Source: Theropithecus gelada
Taxonomy: Eukaryota; Chordata; Mammalia; Primates; Cercopithecidae
Length of the DNA stretch: 64,000 nt
Direction of reading: 5' to 3'
Assembly (NCBI RefSeq): GCF_003255815.1
Contig: NC_037677.1
Location: 104,578,390 to 104,642,389, forward strand
The position numbers and the translations under genes were made by a program. The notes under the pieces were generated by a model. It had not been told where the DNA came from, did no database searches, and saw only the letters and a list, made by a program, of their open reading frames with translations. Positions 47,640 to 58,120 of this stretch are shown here, piece by piece (within the stretch, counting starts at the first letter, position 1; each line of letters opens with the position of its first letter).

Positions 47640-47913
47640 TTATTAAAATAGAATTAATACAATATGGAATGAATATGTCATGCCTCACTCTAGGATGAAG
47701 GATGCAAGAGTTAATTATAAGAGACAATATTACTGCTGTCATGTAGCTTATGTTCTGGTCAGGAGTTATCAAATAATAAACAAGTAAACTGACAATTCAA
47801 CAAAATACTATATATAAGAAAGAGAGCATTTGGGTGGTAGAAAGAGGTGGTGATCAAGGTAGACTTCTGTGAGGAGATGTCATTTAGGTTGAGACAAAAA
47901 TAATAGGGAAGGA
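47640..47913. repeat. Ancient interspersed repeat, left part (family unassigned)
   Basis: The pattern 'agcttatgttctggtcagga', 'aaataataaacaagtaaact', 'tagacttctgtgaggagatg', 'tcatttaggttgagacaaaa' is a familiar ancient mammalian repeat motif that I cannot name with certainty. It resumes after the Alu. Confidence 0.45.
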
Positions 47914-48217
47914 GGCCAGGCATGGTGGCTCGCGCCTGTAATCCCAGCACTTTGTGAGGGCAAGGTGGGAGGATCACCTGAGGTCAGGGGTTCAGGACCA
48001 GCCCTGCCTACATGGTGAAACCCTGTCTCGACTAAAAATATAAAAATTAGCCAGACTTGGTGGCATGCACCACCTGTAATCCTAGCTATTTGGGAGGCTG
48101 AGGCAGAAGAATCGGTTGAACCCGGAGGCAGAGGTTAAAGTGAGCCGAGATCGCACCACTACACACTCCAGCCTGGGTGACAGAGTGAGACTCCGTCTAG
48201 AAAAAAAAAAAAAAAAA
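47914..48217 (+). mobile_element. Alu, sense (AluS type) with target duplication
   Basis: Full-length Alu starting ggccaggcatggtggctcgc and ending in a 17-A tail (48201-48217). The flanks aatagggaagga and aatggggaaggg are an approximate target duplication. It interrupts the ancient repeat at 47640-48520. Confidence 0.95.
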
Positions 48218-48520
48218 CAATGGGGAAGGGAAACAATGTTAATGTTCTCCATGTGAGAGGGAGGAGTGTTTCAGGAAGTAGAAGCAGCAAGTATAAAGAA
48301 GCTGAGAAGGGAATATTGTCACCTGTTACAGAAGAAGGGAGAACAGTGTGGATGGGATGCAGTAAAGAATGAGGGAGAAGGGTATGACACAATAGCAGAA
48401 AAATATTCAGGAGACAAATCACATGAGTTGTACATTAAGGCAAGGACATAAATCCTACCTTGAAAAAACTTGAAATCTGGTAGTGGGTTTAATTTTAAGT
48501 ATAGCAAAACATAAAAATTA
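48218..48520. repeat. Ancient interspersed repeat, right part
   Basis: Continues the pattern left of the Alu: 'gtttcaggaagtagaagcag', 'gaacagtgtggatgggatgc', 'ggacataaatcctaccttga'. Antisense frames across it are chance. Confidence 0.45.
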
Positions 48521-48959
48521 CATTATAGGAATTAGCTAGAGATTGAATCATTACAATTACCCTATTTAAGACATTATCTAATGCTTGCAGTTCAACAATT
48601 TTTTATGACTTATTTTGAGCCAGGTCATGTAATAGGCACAGTACTTTAAATAAAAGGTAGCAGCATGGTTCCTTCTTTGAAGCACTTAGAACCTAGTTGG
48701 TATATTACATTGTAAATATCATGGGGGAGAGGAGCCCAGGGATATATGGGTAGACATACCACACCAGGTATAATGGGATAGTTTCCAGGAGGAAACCTTC
48801 AATTGAATCTTGAATATGAAAAAGAAGTGAAAAGGATTAAGGTCAGGGTGAATATATAGCTAGATTAATGTTATATGGAATTATAAAATGGCACAAGGCA
48901 ACTGCACAATTCAGCAATGCTGAATAGAGTGAAAAGCATTGATTTCACTTCTGCTTTGG
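48521..48959. other. Unassigned, with a second weak ancient-repeat-like segment
   Basis: 48595-48800 has a similar texture ('aggtcatgtaataggcacag', 'cttagaacctagttggtata'), but family and edges could not be fixed. Confidence 0.3.
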
Positions 48960-49203
48960 ATGTTCTTCCACCCATCTTCCCAACCCCAAGTTCCACATGT
49001 GTATGTGTCTCCACCTATTCTTCCAGGCTCAACTCAAACATTACCTCATCTCTCCGTGAAGTATTCCAGATGCCCACAGAAAGAAATTTTGTTCTTTATC
49101 GGTAAGACCCGAGTCTAATTTATCTCTATTTCTACTATGATGCCCAGGGGATTGCACATAGTAGTTGGTAAAAAAAGTTACTGAATAAATAAAATAAATT
49201 AAC
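48960..49203 (+). repeat. L2 element, 3' part
   Basis: Sense L2 order: 'ggctcaactcaaacattacc', 'tcatctctccgtgaagtatt', a 'ctactatgatgcccagggga' block, and the typical end 'ttgcacatagtagttggtaa' ... 'actgaataaataaaataa'. Confidence 0.75.
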
Positions 49204-49455
49204 CTATCAGCACAATAATCTCAAAGTTTATTACCAATTTCAGCTTCTATCTCAAAATTGTCTTCACTAGATTGCTCTCAGTCTCAAAAATGGTTCCCAA
49301 ACTAATTAGGCTACCATAGTTTCTACTTGAAACATATCATTTTCATTGACCCCTTTCAGTTCTTCCAATAGTGGCCCTATTCTTTTCTCTTTCTGATAAT
49401 TATTTCCTGGTATCTAGAATCTCAGACATATACTATATCTTAGAAACCATCTATT

Positions 49456-49625
49456 TCAGTGATCTAAAACCTGGTTTCACATTTAAATCATTTTTGTACT
49501 CCTTAAAATTATCTGTGACTGAACCCCATCCTCCAGAAATTCTCATTTAATTGGTCTGAAGTAGGTCTTAGACACTCCTCAAGTGATTCTAATGTGAAGC
49601 CATGGCTTAAAACCACTGAAATTCA
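49456..49625 (+). mobile_element. MER5A-type hAT-Charlie DNA transposon
   Basis: Nearly end to end: 'ttcagtgatctaaaacctgg', 'ctgaaccccatcctccagaa', 'attctcatttaattggtctg', 'ctcaagtgattctaatgtg', 'ggcttaaaaccactgaa'. The imperfect terminal inverted repeats (cagtgatct ... accactg) are visible. Confidence 0.85.
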
Positions 49626-50285
49626 TCATATTACCTATTTTGAAAGCAACCTAATACAAGTGAAGAAAGTATAATCCAAAAACATAAAGTGACTTGTCTA
49701 AGAGTCACAAATATAATCTAATTGTGGCAAAGCTATATCTGGAGCTTAATCCTTTCTTTCTTCTCAAATTACCAAGTACAAGAATTCTTAGTCATGCTTT
49801 CTGAATGCCACCCCCTCAACACACACACAGACACACACAAACACACACTCTTTCTCTGAGAATAAACACAGGTTGGTCTACAAGCGATGCTTACTTTTCA
49901 TTTAGCCCTTCCTAATTGCCTAGGTTTGAGGAACAGCATTTGCTTTCCTGACAGAATCGAACTCTATTTCAGAGTTCAGAGACATACTCACTTATCCAGA
50001 ATTGACAGCAAAAGGAGGGAATTCCAGAGGTAAGCATGATGGAAAATCTTTACAAAGCGAACCTTAAAGTGGATTTGTTTTTCTTTCTTGAGGCTAGTTG
50101 TGAGAATTTAACGAAATAAGGCACACAAAGTATTAATAATTAGTAAAGCTCTTAGGTCATATTCTGTCTCTATCAGTCATGACTTCTATTATCATTGTCA
50201 TAGTAGATTAGTGCTGAATTGGCAGCAATGCAGATACTTAATGAACAGAGTAGGGAAGGAAGTCACATACATACGTTGTGCATCT
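49626..50285. other. Unassigned sequence with CA-rich tract
   Basis: A CA-rich imperfect microsatellite lies at about 49818-49848. The rest is unassigned. Confidence 0.4.
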
Positions 50286-50470
50286 TTCTAACATCATTAT
50301 ATATGGACAGTTTAATTTAATTCAAATATTAGCCTTGTGAATTAGGTACTATTGTCCCAAGTTTATACATGAGAAAATTGAAACTCAAACTGAGAGAGAC
50401 TTAGTAACTTACTGAGTATCATCCAGCTGGTAAGTGATGCAGCTAGGAGTTTAGGAGTTAAGCTCTATGT
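50286..50470 (-). repeat. MIR element, antisense
   Basis: Antisense MIR: 'ccttgtgaattaggtactat', 'tgtcccaagtttatacatga', 'gaaaattgaaactcaaactg', 'agagagacttagtaacttac', 'catccagctggtaagtgatg'. Confidence 0.8.
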
Positions 50471-50633
50471 GATTTTTTTGTTCACACCAGATTTTCTCAA
50501 TTTTTGTTATGACATTTTGCAGAAGGAGTTAGATTAAATGCATGGGTAACTGACCATCAGTGTTGGAAATTAGGACTATTATTCTTGCAATCCTGACATT
50601 TTGAGGTTAATAATAAGTAAATGTTTTTATCTT

Positions 50634-50635
<2 letters not shown>

Positions 50636-50676
<41 letters not shown>

Positions 50677-50957
50677 AGACGGAGTCTGGCTCTGTCGCCC
50701 AGCCTGGAGTGCAGTGGCCGGATCTCAGCTCACTGCAAGCTCCGCCTCCCGGGTTTACGCCATTCTCCTGCCTCAGCCTCCCGAGTAGCTGGGACTACAG
50801 GCGCCCGCCACCTCGCCCGGCTAGTTTTTTTGTATTTTTTAGTAGAGACGGGGTTTCACCATGTTAGCCAGGATGGTCTCGATCTCCTGACCTCGTGATC
50901 CGCCCGTCTCGGCCTCCCAAAGTGCTGGGATTACAGGCTTGAGCCACCGCGCCCGGC
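50636..50957 (-). mobile_element. Young AluY (Old World monkey AluYRa-like), antisense
   Basis: Full-length antisense Alu with a pure T-run of about 39 (50637-50675), many intact CpGs and very low divergence. A perfect 14-bp target duplication tgtttttatctttc is at 50622-50635 and 50958-50971. Variants such as 'ccacctcgcccggctagttt', 'atccgcccgtctcggcctcc' and 'ttacaggcttgagccaccgc' differ from the human AluY pattern and match what I recall of cercopithecid AluYRa subfamilies. Likely the youngest insertion in the window. Confidence 0.93.
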
Positions 50958-50971
50958 TGTTTTTATCTTTC

Positions 50972-52988
50972 AAATAGTGAACACTGATGTTATTCCAGTT
51001 TAAATGTACCACAAACATATGATAGAAACCTACTGTGGAAATCAGTTTGGTCCCATGTTCTCCATATACAATGTCCCTTACTCTTTCTTTGCTTTTGGTC
51101 ACACTGTTCATACCACTTGTCATTAACTTCTTTCTTCTTTCCAAATATCCCTTTCCAAATATCCCTCATTCCTTCAGGACCAACAAAGTCCCACCTTGCC
51201 TGTTCTGATCTACTTAAACCTCTCCTTTCTCAGCATTCATATTGTAAGCATGGTTGGAACCATAAAGATTAGCATTTTTCTTTGTGAGACAGTCTTTGTG
51301 CAAAAGTATCAGACATGAGTCAAACTAGCTTACACAAGTAAGAGGAAAGAACTAGCAAAACAAAAAGGCATATTTAGTAACCCATGGGCACATAATATAT
51401 CTGGACCTTATGAGGGATTCAAACCAAAATGAGAAAACTTTTCTTTTTCTCTCACTCTCTCTCTACCTCTGTTCCTTGTCTTCTCTCTTTATACACGTTT
51501 TTCTGTGCCACATTATGGCTGAACTCTCTAAACGTTACATGTCCTTTTAGGTCAAGTGCACAGTACAGACTCCCATAATTCAAATTTTGTGGGAAAGAGA
51601 CTCTTATTATTCTTGCTTTGCTCATTCAGACTGAGATATAATCACAGCTTCAGTGGAATTTGGGGTGATCTAACATACTTAACCATTTAATAAACTGCCC
51701 TGGATCATTATCTCCTTTTAAATGTATAATAAATAGTATTAAAGTTGCAGAAAAATGTAAAGATCCCTATGGAAAAGATAGTGACTTTTATCTCTTTTGT
51801 GCTTTTCACAATGCAGGTACTCAACATCCCATGGATGATTAATTTATCAACTAATGGGCGTAAGATAAAGAATACTATTGAGACATCTTGTGTTTCAATA
51901 AGTGGGAGGGTAGGAGAATAGATGTTTAGCACCCCACAACCTTGCCAGAATGAAGACACTGCCAAGCCTACATTGAAGGAGCAAGAGAGACACATTGGAA
52001 TAACCAGGCTTAAACAGAAGAAAATGGGACCCAATGGGCACGAACTGGGTTAATATGATCTCACTGCATGAGGAAACAGTCACTTAAAGTTACCCTAAGA
52101 CACTGGATAAACATAAAAACATGATCTTTATGTTTTATCCCTAGCTTAGGATGAACAGACTAGAGAAGGAGCATGAATTTGCTTCAACATCTCTAGGAAA
52201 TGAAATATTTGGAGGACTGGACTACGTAGGGTGATGCTATGGCCTAAGACGCTCTTTTCAGCCCATTGGTCTATTTTTCCAGCAGGCCTTTCTTTCTGCA
52301 ATAGAGCAAAAAATTCCTTAGCTATGATCAAACTCTATTTTGGACAAAGGTTCTGAGAATGGCAATTACATCTTACTACAAATGAAGGCCTTTGTGTGGA
52401 TCTCCCTAGGAAGTTAGGAATTTTATACTTGTCTCTATAGAAAGTACTACTTTTATGTAAGTGTGTATTTCTCACAGTGACTAGTACATGCCTGAGCATA
52501 TAGGGATCTTTACACAAAGTACACTCATTGAAGTACAAATGAACTCTGTAGGCTCAGCTGGGTTCAGGTGACCAGTCACTGTCTAGTGAAAAAGGGGGTA
52601 AAACTGAAAGACTATGGATGACAAAATCAAACATTTATGTGATGTGAATACTTTCTTCCTCTATCAAAAGACTGCCAACATTCAGCAGGCAAGAATAAAA
52701 GAACTCTTAAAGTGATGGGGCCTTCCTTTTGGCCAAGAACTAAGACTATCTAAGAAACAAAAACACCTGTGCAAATTTGGGTACATTAGCCTATATCTTC
52801 TGTGCCTTAGGGCAAAATAATAATTTTTACCTGTCCTACTGACAAGAAAGACAGATTTTTAGAAATATAGGAAACAGACTATGATATCTGATTCAAATCT
52901 GACCATGTCTAAAACAAGCCACATAAAATTCATATATAAATCAAACGTACATATTCTTAATCTTGATATGTGATAGATCCATCTCACT
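50972..52988. other. Unassigned sequence
   Basis: No firm family call. 51090-51250 is pyrimidine-rich and vaguely L2-like. An 18-bp direct doublet (atatcccttt/atatccctca) lies near 51145-51168. The 108-codon antisense frame 51708-52034 has no domain. Confidence 0.35.
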
Positions 52989-53668
52989 TGTAGCAGGCAG
53001 AATTCATAGATGGACCCACATAACTACTCCATTGGATAGTCCTCTTCCCTTCTACAGGCAGAACCTGTGAATATGAAGAGAGTTACTCCTTTGATTAGGT
53101 TATGTTATATTTGACAAGCGGTGATGGGATAGTCACTCCTATTATTATTTTACATGATGTAAGACTTCCTTATAGCAGATTGGAGTGGAATTAAGAGGTC
53201 ATAGAGATGCATGAAACTGCATGAAACTGGATGAAAGCAAATAGGTTTGTGTAAACTGCCATGGAGCCATGAGGGAAGGAATGGAGGTCACCTCTAGGAG
53301 CTGAGAGTTGTCCTGTCTGACAACTAGCAAGAAAATGAGACTGCAGTAAAATAGCTGCAAAGAAATGAAGTTTGCAAAGAAAAAGCTTCTGAGATTGGAA
53401 AAGGATCCTGTCTCAGGTGATAACCAAATTCCCAGACAACGCTTTGATTTTAGCCTAAAATTTCTGAGATTGGAAAGGGATCCTGAGCCTCAGGTAATAA
53501 CTGAATCCCCAGACAACGCTGGATTTCAGCCTGGTGATATTCTAAGTCGAGTACTAAGCTAACATGAACCTGGACTCCTGATCCATGGAAATTTTAAGAT
53601 AGTAAGTGGGTGTTGTTTAAACCATTACATTTGAGGTAATTACTACACAGCAATAGAAAACTATCAGA
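52989..53668 (+). mobile_element. MLT1-like MaLR LTR with internal duplication
   Basis: Starts 'tgtagcaggcagaattcata', passes 'gaatatgaagagagttactc', 'ggaatggaggtcacctctag', 'gagctgagagttgtcctgtc', and ends with the typical 'ttacatttgaggtaatt' / 'cagcaatagaaaactatc'. One segment is present twice in tandem (53386-53457 and 53461-53532), making the LTR longer than usual. Confidence 0.75.
53386..53532 (+). repeat. About 75-bp tandem duplication within the LTR
   Basis: The two copies share 'ttctgagattggaaa', 'ggatcctg', 'ctcaggt', 'ccccagacaacgct'-type blocks and 'tttcagcct'/'tttagcct'. Identity by eye is about 85-90%, so the duplication is old. Confidence 0.85.
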
Positions 53669-55160
53669 CTGGTCAAGTAGTCTAGTACACTCATTTACTA
53701 GTTGAATAAACATTTAGTGGGAAACTACTTCATACTAAATAGCATAATATGAAATGGAGAGCAATAGTCAAACGTGACCACCGCTACCCCTATGAAAATG
53801 ACAAAATGTTTCTTAGAAAGGCATGTACCTTTAAATAGAGAAATCATTTCCTGAACTTCTCAGAGTATTGTCTTGTGTTTATTAGGCATTAATAAATAGA
53901 TTCACATAACAAAAGAGGCTAACTAGAATTTACACCCAGACTTCAAGGTTTTCACAGAATTGAAACTGATTCCTTCATGTTGCAACTCTTTGCTTTCCCA
54001 CCGATTTTTCTCTTTTCCTATCCAACCCAGAAACAAAGACAAAAATCCCAGTTTATGAGAAAAATATTTGTAGGGCAAAGGGTTTTCCAAACTTCTGAGA
54101 TGCCTGGACTTGTAAAAGTATCCTTTCTTCTCCCAAAGATTTTTAGCCCAACCAGGCACAGGTTGAGATACATGGCTGCAAAAACCATCTGTGGAGTCCT
54201 TGCTTCAGCCAAACTAAGCTAGGAGAGACAGTGAATGACATATGGCTATAGAATACCAAGGGTTGATGAAATTCTTTATAACTTCTCCGACTATAACTCT
54301 TGCATAAAACAGCCCCTCCCAGCTACCATCTTTGCCACAACACCTACGCGCACAGAGTCTATTTTCGTTGTTTCACACCTCTTTCATTCCAGATGGCAAA
54401 ACTGCAAGTATTTTTTCTTATATTAGAACTTTTAAAGTCCAATTTAATTTGTATAGCCTGAAATACAATTTATTCCTTTGGAAGTTTGTTTTTCTTTAAC
54501 TCTTTTAGCTTCTGTATTTAGGTAACAAAACTAGAGAGTTGCGGCAGCAAGAGTGATTAGAAGCATTCTGCATTTCTGTGAAGTGACCAATGGCCCAAAC
54601 TGAGAAATGAAAGAGAAAGAGAAATACAAATAAAAGAGGGAGAGGGAAAAAGAGAGATTAAGAGACACAGAGAAAGGGAGACAGAGAGACAGGCTCAAGG
54701 GATGGGGCCACTTGCATCACTGAACAGCTAATAAATATGTAGGAGATTCTATGCTAAACATTTTGAGGGATCAGTGATAAATCTGACAAACTGTCTATCC
54801 TTTAAGCCTTCACCATCTAACAAAGGAAAGGTACATAAACCGAATTAATCACAATTTCCAGCAGGCTATGAAAAGCATTCTAACATAGGTGAAGGGGGCC
54901 AAAAATGAGAGAGGGATTCTGCCTGACCCTTGTGGGAAGAACTGCCTGGTAGCTTAGGAATAAGGAATTGGAATGGATTTTGAAATGGATGGAGACCAAA
55001 GAACTTCTTTAAGGCAAATTTTCCCTCTAACCTCACCCCAGGGGTACGTCTAGTAAAGATTTCAAGTTTTGTGGTTGTAGCCTTGCCATATACCAAATAA
55101 AATATGTTAAATGTTTATTTTCACTAATTATTTACTGATACTTAATTATAGTTGTAATTC
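53669..55160. other. Unassigned sequence with purine-rich tract
   Basis: A GA-rich strand-asymmetric tract lies at about 54600-54695. The frames at 53923-54222 on both strands are short and overlap. Nothing else was recognised. Confidence 0.4.
54600..54695 (+). repeat. Polypurine (GA-rich) tract
   Basis: About 95 bp almost free of pyrimidines except scattered C/T, with GAGA and GAAA units. Low-complexity sequence able to form triplex structures. Confidence 0.8.
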
Positions 55161-55519
55161 TGTCTTAGTCCATGTGCATGGCTATAACAAAATGCCTCCA
55201 AAAGGGTAATGTGTAAGTGAGAGAAATTTGTTTCTCACAGTTCTGGAGCCTGGGAAGTCCAATATCAAGGCACTGGCAGATTTGGTGTTTGTTGAGGGCC
55301 TGGTCTCTGCATTCAGTTTTGCTTGTTGCTGTGTCCTTGCAAGAAAAAAGGCAGAAGGGCAAAAGGGGCCTATCTAGCTTTCTTCTGTGCTAATACCATT
55401 CAAGAGGGCAGAGACCTCATAGCCTAATCACCTTCTAAAGGCCTCACCTCTTACTACTGTTGAATTGAGATTAAGTTTCAACATGAATTTTGAATGAGAC
55501 ACAAACACTGAAACCATAG
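55161..55519 (-). mobile_element. MaLR-type LTR (MLT1/MST class), antisense
   Basis: Begins tgtcttagtccatgtgcatg and includes 'gtttctcacagttctggagc', 'ggtctctgcattcagttttg', 'gcctaatcaccttctaaagg', 'cctcacctcttactactgtt'. Ends 'gacacaaacactgaaaccat'. Subfamily unassigned. Confidence 0.75.
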
Positions 55520-55529
55520 AAAATACAAT

Positions 55530-55837
55530 ATGCTGTTCTTACATTACTATTAAAAAATATCTGAGGCTGTGTAATTTATAAAGAAAGAAGGTTTAATTGG
55601 CTCATGGTGCTGCAGATTTTATAGAAAGCATGGTGGTGGTTAGGTTTTAGGAAGCTGACGATCAGGACAGAAGGAGAAGGGGGAGCAGGTATGTCACATC
55701 GTCAGAGCAGGAGCATGAGAGAGTCTGGTGGGAAGGTGCCACATACTTTCAAATGACCAGATCTCATGAGAACTCACTATTGCAAAAACAGCACCATATC
55801 ATGAGGAGTTAAGTCCCAGCCTACATCTTTCTCACAT
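55530..55837 (-). mobile_element. MST-type MaLR LTR, antisense, truncated
   Basis: Begins near tgctgttcttacattactat and includes 'ctgaggctgtgtaatttata', 'ggtttaattggctcatggtg', 'aaatgaccagatctcatgag', 'aactcactattgcaaa'. The distal (LTR 5') end is missing, replaced by the next LTR-like block. Confidence 0.75.
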
Positions 55838-56194
55838 GATCACAAGGTCCCACAATAGGTCCTCTGCAGGCTGAGGTGCAACGAGATCCAGTCTGAGTTC
55901 CAAAACTGAAGAACTTGACTCCGATATTTGAGGGCAGGAAGCATCCAGCATGGGAGAAAGATGTAGGCTGGGAGGCTAGGCCAGTCTCACTTTCCACATT
56001 TTTCCGCCTGCTTATATTCTAGCTGCACTGGCAGCTGATTAGATGGTGCCCACCCAGATTAAGGGTGGGTCTGCCTTTCCCAGCCCACTGACTCAAATGT
56101 TAATGTCCTTTGGCAACCCTATCACAGACACACCCAAGATCAAAACTTTGTATCCTTCAATTGAATCAAGTTGACACTAAGCATTAACCATCAC
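55838..56194 (+). mobile_element. ERV LTR-like repeat (family unassigned)
   Basis: Recognisable interspersed-repeat blocks: 'aggtcccacaataggtcctc', 'gagggcaggaagcatccagc', 'ggagaaagatgtaggctggg', 'gctgattagatggtgcccac', 'gactcaaatgttaatgtcct'. Ends 'aagttgacacta' / 'cattaaccatcac'. The CA-type end and structure suggest an ERVL-class LTR in sense orientation. Confidence 0.6.
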
Positions 56195-56757
56195 TCTATC
56201 TATCTATTGTTAAGATATTTAACAGATAACTATATTTCTATAGATGGATACATATGAAGAAATTCACCATGAGGGATTGGCTCACATGACTGGAGGTTGA
56301 AAAGTCCTGTGATTTGCCACCTACAAGCTGGAAGTCCAGGAAAGCTAGAGGTGTAGTTTCTAGTTTGAGTCTAAAGGCCCAAGACCTGAGAGTATCAATC
56401 TCTTAGGAAAAGAGAAAATGAGTGTTCCAGCTCAAACAGAAAGAATAAATTCACTCTTCATCCACCTTTTCATTCCATTCAGGCCCTCAGTTGATTGGAT
56501 GAGGCCTGTACGCATTGGTGAGACATCTCTTATTTGTCTTATTTGTTATCCTTCCTGTTAGATCCTGACTTTCCTAACTTTATTGCCTTTCCTCCAATTT
56601 CCTGTGTAAATTCCAGTGTTCTGTCTTTACACAGTCTACTGATTCAAATGCTAATATCTTCCAGAAACAACCATATGGATACATCCAGAAATAATGTTTT
56701 ACCAGCTATGTGAGCATTTCTTAGCTCAGTAAAGTCGACACATAAAATTAACCCTCA
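56195..56757 (+). mobile_element. MLT2-like ERVL LTR, sense, with foreign segment
   Basis: Matches an MLT2B-like LTR: 'gagggattggctcacatgac', 'caagctggaagtccaggaaa', 'cattcaggccctcagttgat', 'tggatgaggcct', then after a break 'cagtctactgattcaaatgc', 'atacatccagaaataatgtt', 'gacacataaaattaaccct'. Between about 56530 and 56626 it is interrupted by roughly 95 bp similar to sequence at 57192-57297. Confidence 0.65.
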
Positions 56758-57368
56758 GAGTTGGCATGATATTTTATCCTTATTCTTAAACCATTTTATG
56801 AGTAAGCAATATGATTGTAAAATGATGAGGCTATTTTTTTCCCTGTAGATACAAATGTTATAGTTAATAGTATAAATAAGTGTTTTCCCTTGTAGAAGAA
56901 ATTATTTAATCTCTCCTCATTGTTATGACATATATTATAATAGATTCCCTGCCATACAAATATTAGGGTTAATATAGGTAAAGTACCTATATTAATACTG
57001 ATATTGAAAAACTGTCAATATATTGTAGCTATAATTATTAAATATCAACACAATGTGAAGCATTATTAAGTTGAAGGACAGTTGTATATATTTTAAGGTA
57101 GATGTCCGAAAATGAAACAACTAAGAGATATTTTTATTTTTCATAAAGGATTCTTCTTTCTACTCTCCAGCTACTTAATTCACAACATGGAGTTATCCTT
57201 CCTGTTAGACTCAAACGTTCTTAAATTCAAGCTTAAAATATCCGACTTTCCTAACTTTATTGCCTTCCCCCACCATTTGAATTCCAGTGTTCTCTCTAAA
57301 GAATAGATCCTGCTCTCTCTGTTGAGTAAATATAGCTTACAAAATTAATTACAAGATTGCAAGCTGCT
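56758..57368. other. Unassigned sequence with palindrome and local repeat source
   Basis: Holds the palindrome at 56969-56995 and the counterpart (57192-57297) of the segment found inside the preceding LTR. No exon or repeat family was recognised. Confidence 0.4.
56969..56995. repeat. Perfect 12-bp palindrome with 3-nt loop
   Basis: The arms ttaatataggta (56969-56980) and tacctatattaa (56984-56995) are exactly complementary around aag. AT-rich and cruciform-prone. No T-run or RNA-family context. Confidence 0.85.
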
Positions 57369-57657
57369 GGCTGGGCATGATGGCTCATGCCTATAATCTC
57401 AGCACTTTGAGAGTTCAATGTGGGAGGATCACTTGAGCTCAGGAGTTTGAGACCAGCCTGGGCAACATGGCAAAACCTCATCTCTACAAAAAATACAAAC
57501 ATTAGCAATGTGTGGTGGTGTACGCTTGTAGTCCCAGCTGCTAGGAAGGCTGAGATGGGAGGATTGGTTCACCTGGCACAGGGAGATTGCATCAAGCAGA
57601 GATCTCCCCACTGCACTCCAGCCCTTGGAGACAGAGTGAGGTCATGTCTCAAAAAAT
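57369..57657 (+). mobile_element. Alu, sense (AluJ type) with target duplication
   Basis: An old Alu (ggctgggcatgatggctcat start) with many substitutions and a disrupted right arm. The duplications attgcaagctgct (57356-57368) and attgcaggctgct (57703-57715) enclose the Alu and its tail. AluJ-age divergence. Confidence 0.93.
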
Positions 57658-57700
57658 AACCAACCAACCAACCAACCAACCAACCAACCAAACAAACAAA
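57658..57700 (+). repeat. (AACC)n microsatellite in the Alu tail
   Basis: The poly(A) tail has been replaced by about eight AACC units followed by AAAC units. It lies inside the target duplications, so it evolved from the tail. Confidence 0.95.
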
Positions 57701-57711
57701 ACATTGCAGGC

Positions 57712-58120
57712 TGCTATGGTTTGGAGAATTGTTCTCCAGAGACTCTAGTGAAATTTGATCCTAATATTGGAAACGGGAGCCTAATGGGAGGCGTTTGGGT
57801 CATAGGGATGGCTCCCACATGAATAGATTAATGCCTTCCCTTATGGAAGACGAGTGAGTTCTTGCTCTATTCGTTCCCCGCAAAGCTGGTTTTTTAGAAA
57901 TCCTGACACCTCCCCTCTCCTCTTGCTCTTCTTGTGTTATGCGATTTCTGCACATGCTGACTCCCCTTTACTTTCTGCCATGAGTGGAAGCAACCTGATG
58001 CTTTCACCAGATTCCTAATCTTTTAGCCAGTAGAATCATGAGCCAAATAAACCTTTTTTTCTTTATAAGTTACCCCTCCTTAGGTGTTCCTTTATAGCAA
58101 CATACATAGACTAGGACACA
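57712..58120 (+). mobile_element. MST-type MaLR LTR, sense
   Basis: Starts tgctatggtttggagaattg and includes 'gaaatttgatcctaatattg', 'aaaccttttttctttataag'-type 3' blocks and a 'catagactaggacaca' end. It overlaps the Alu duplication by a few bases. Solo LTR. Confidence 0.8.
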
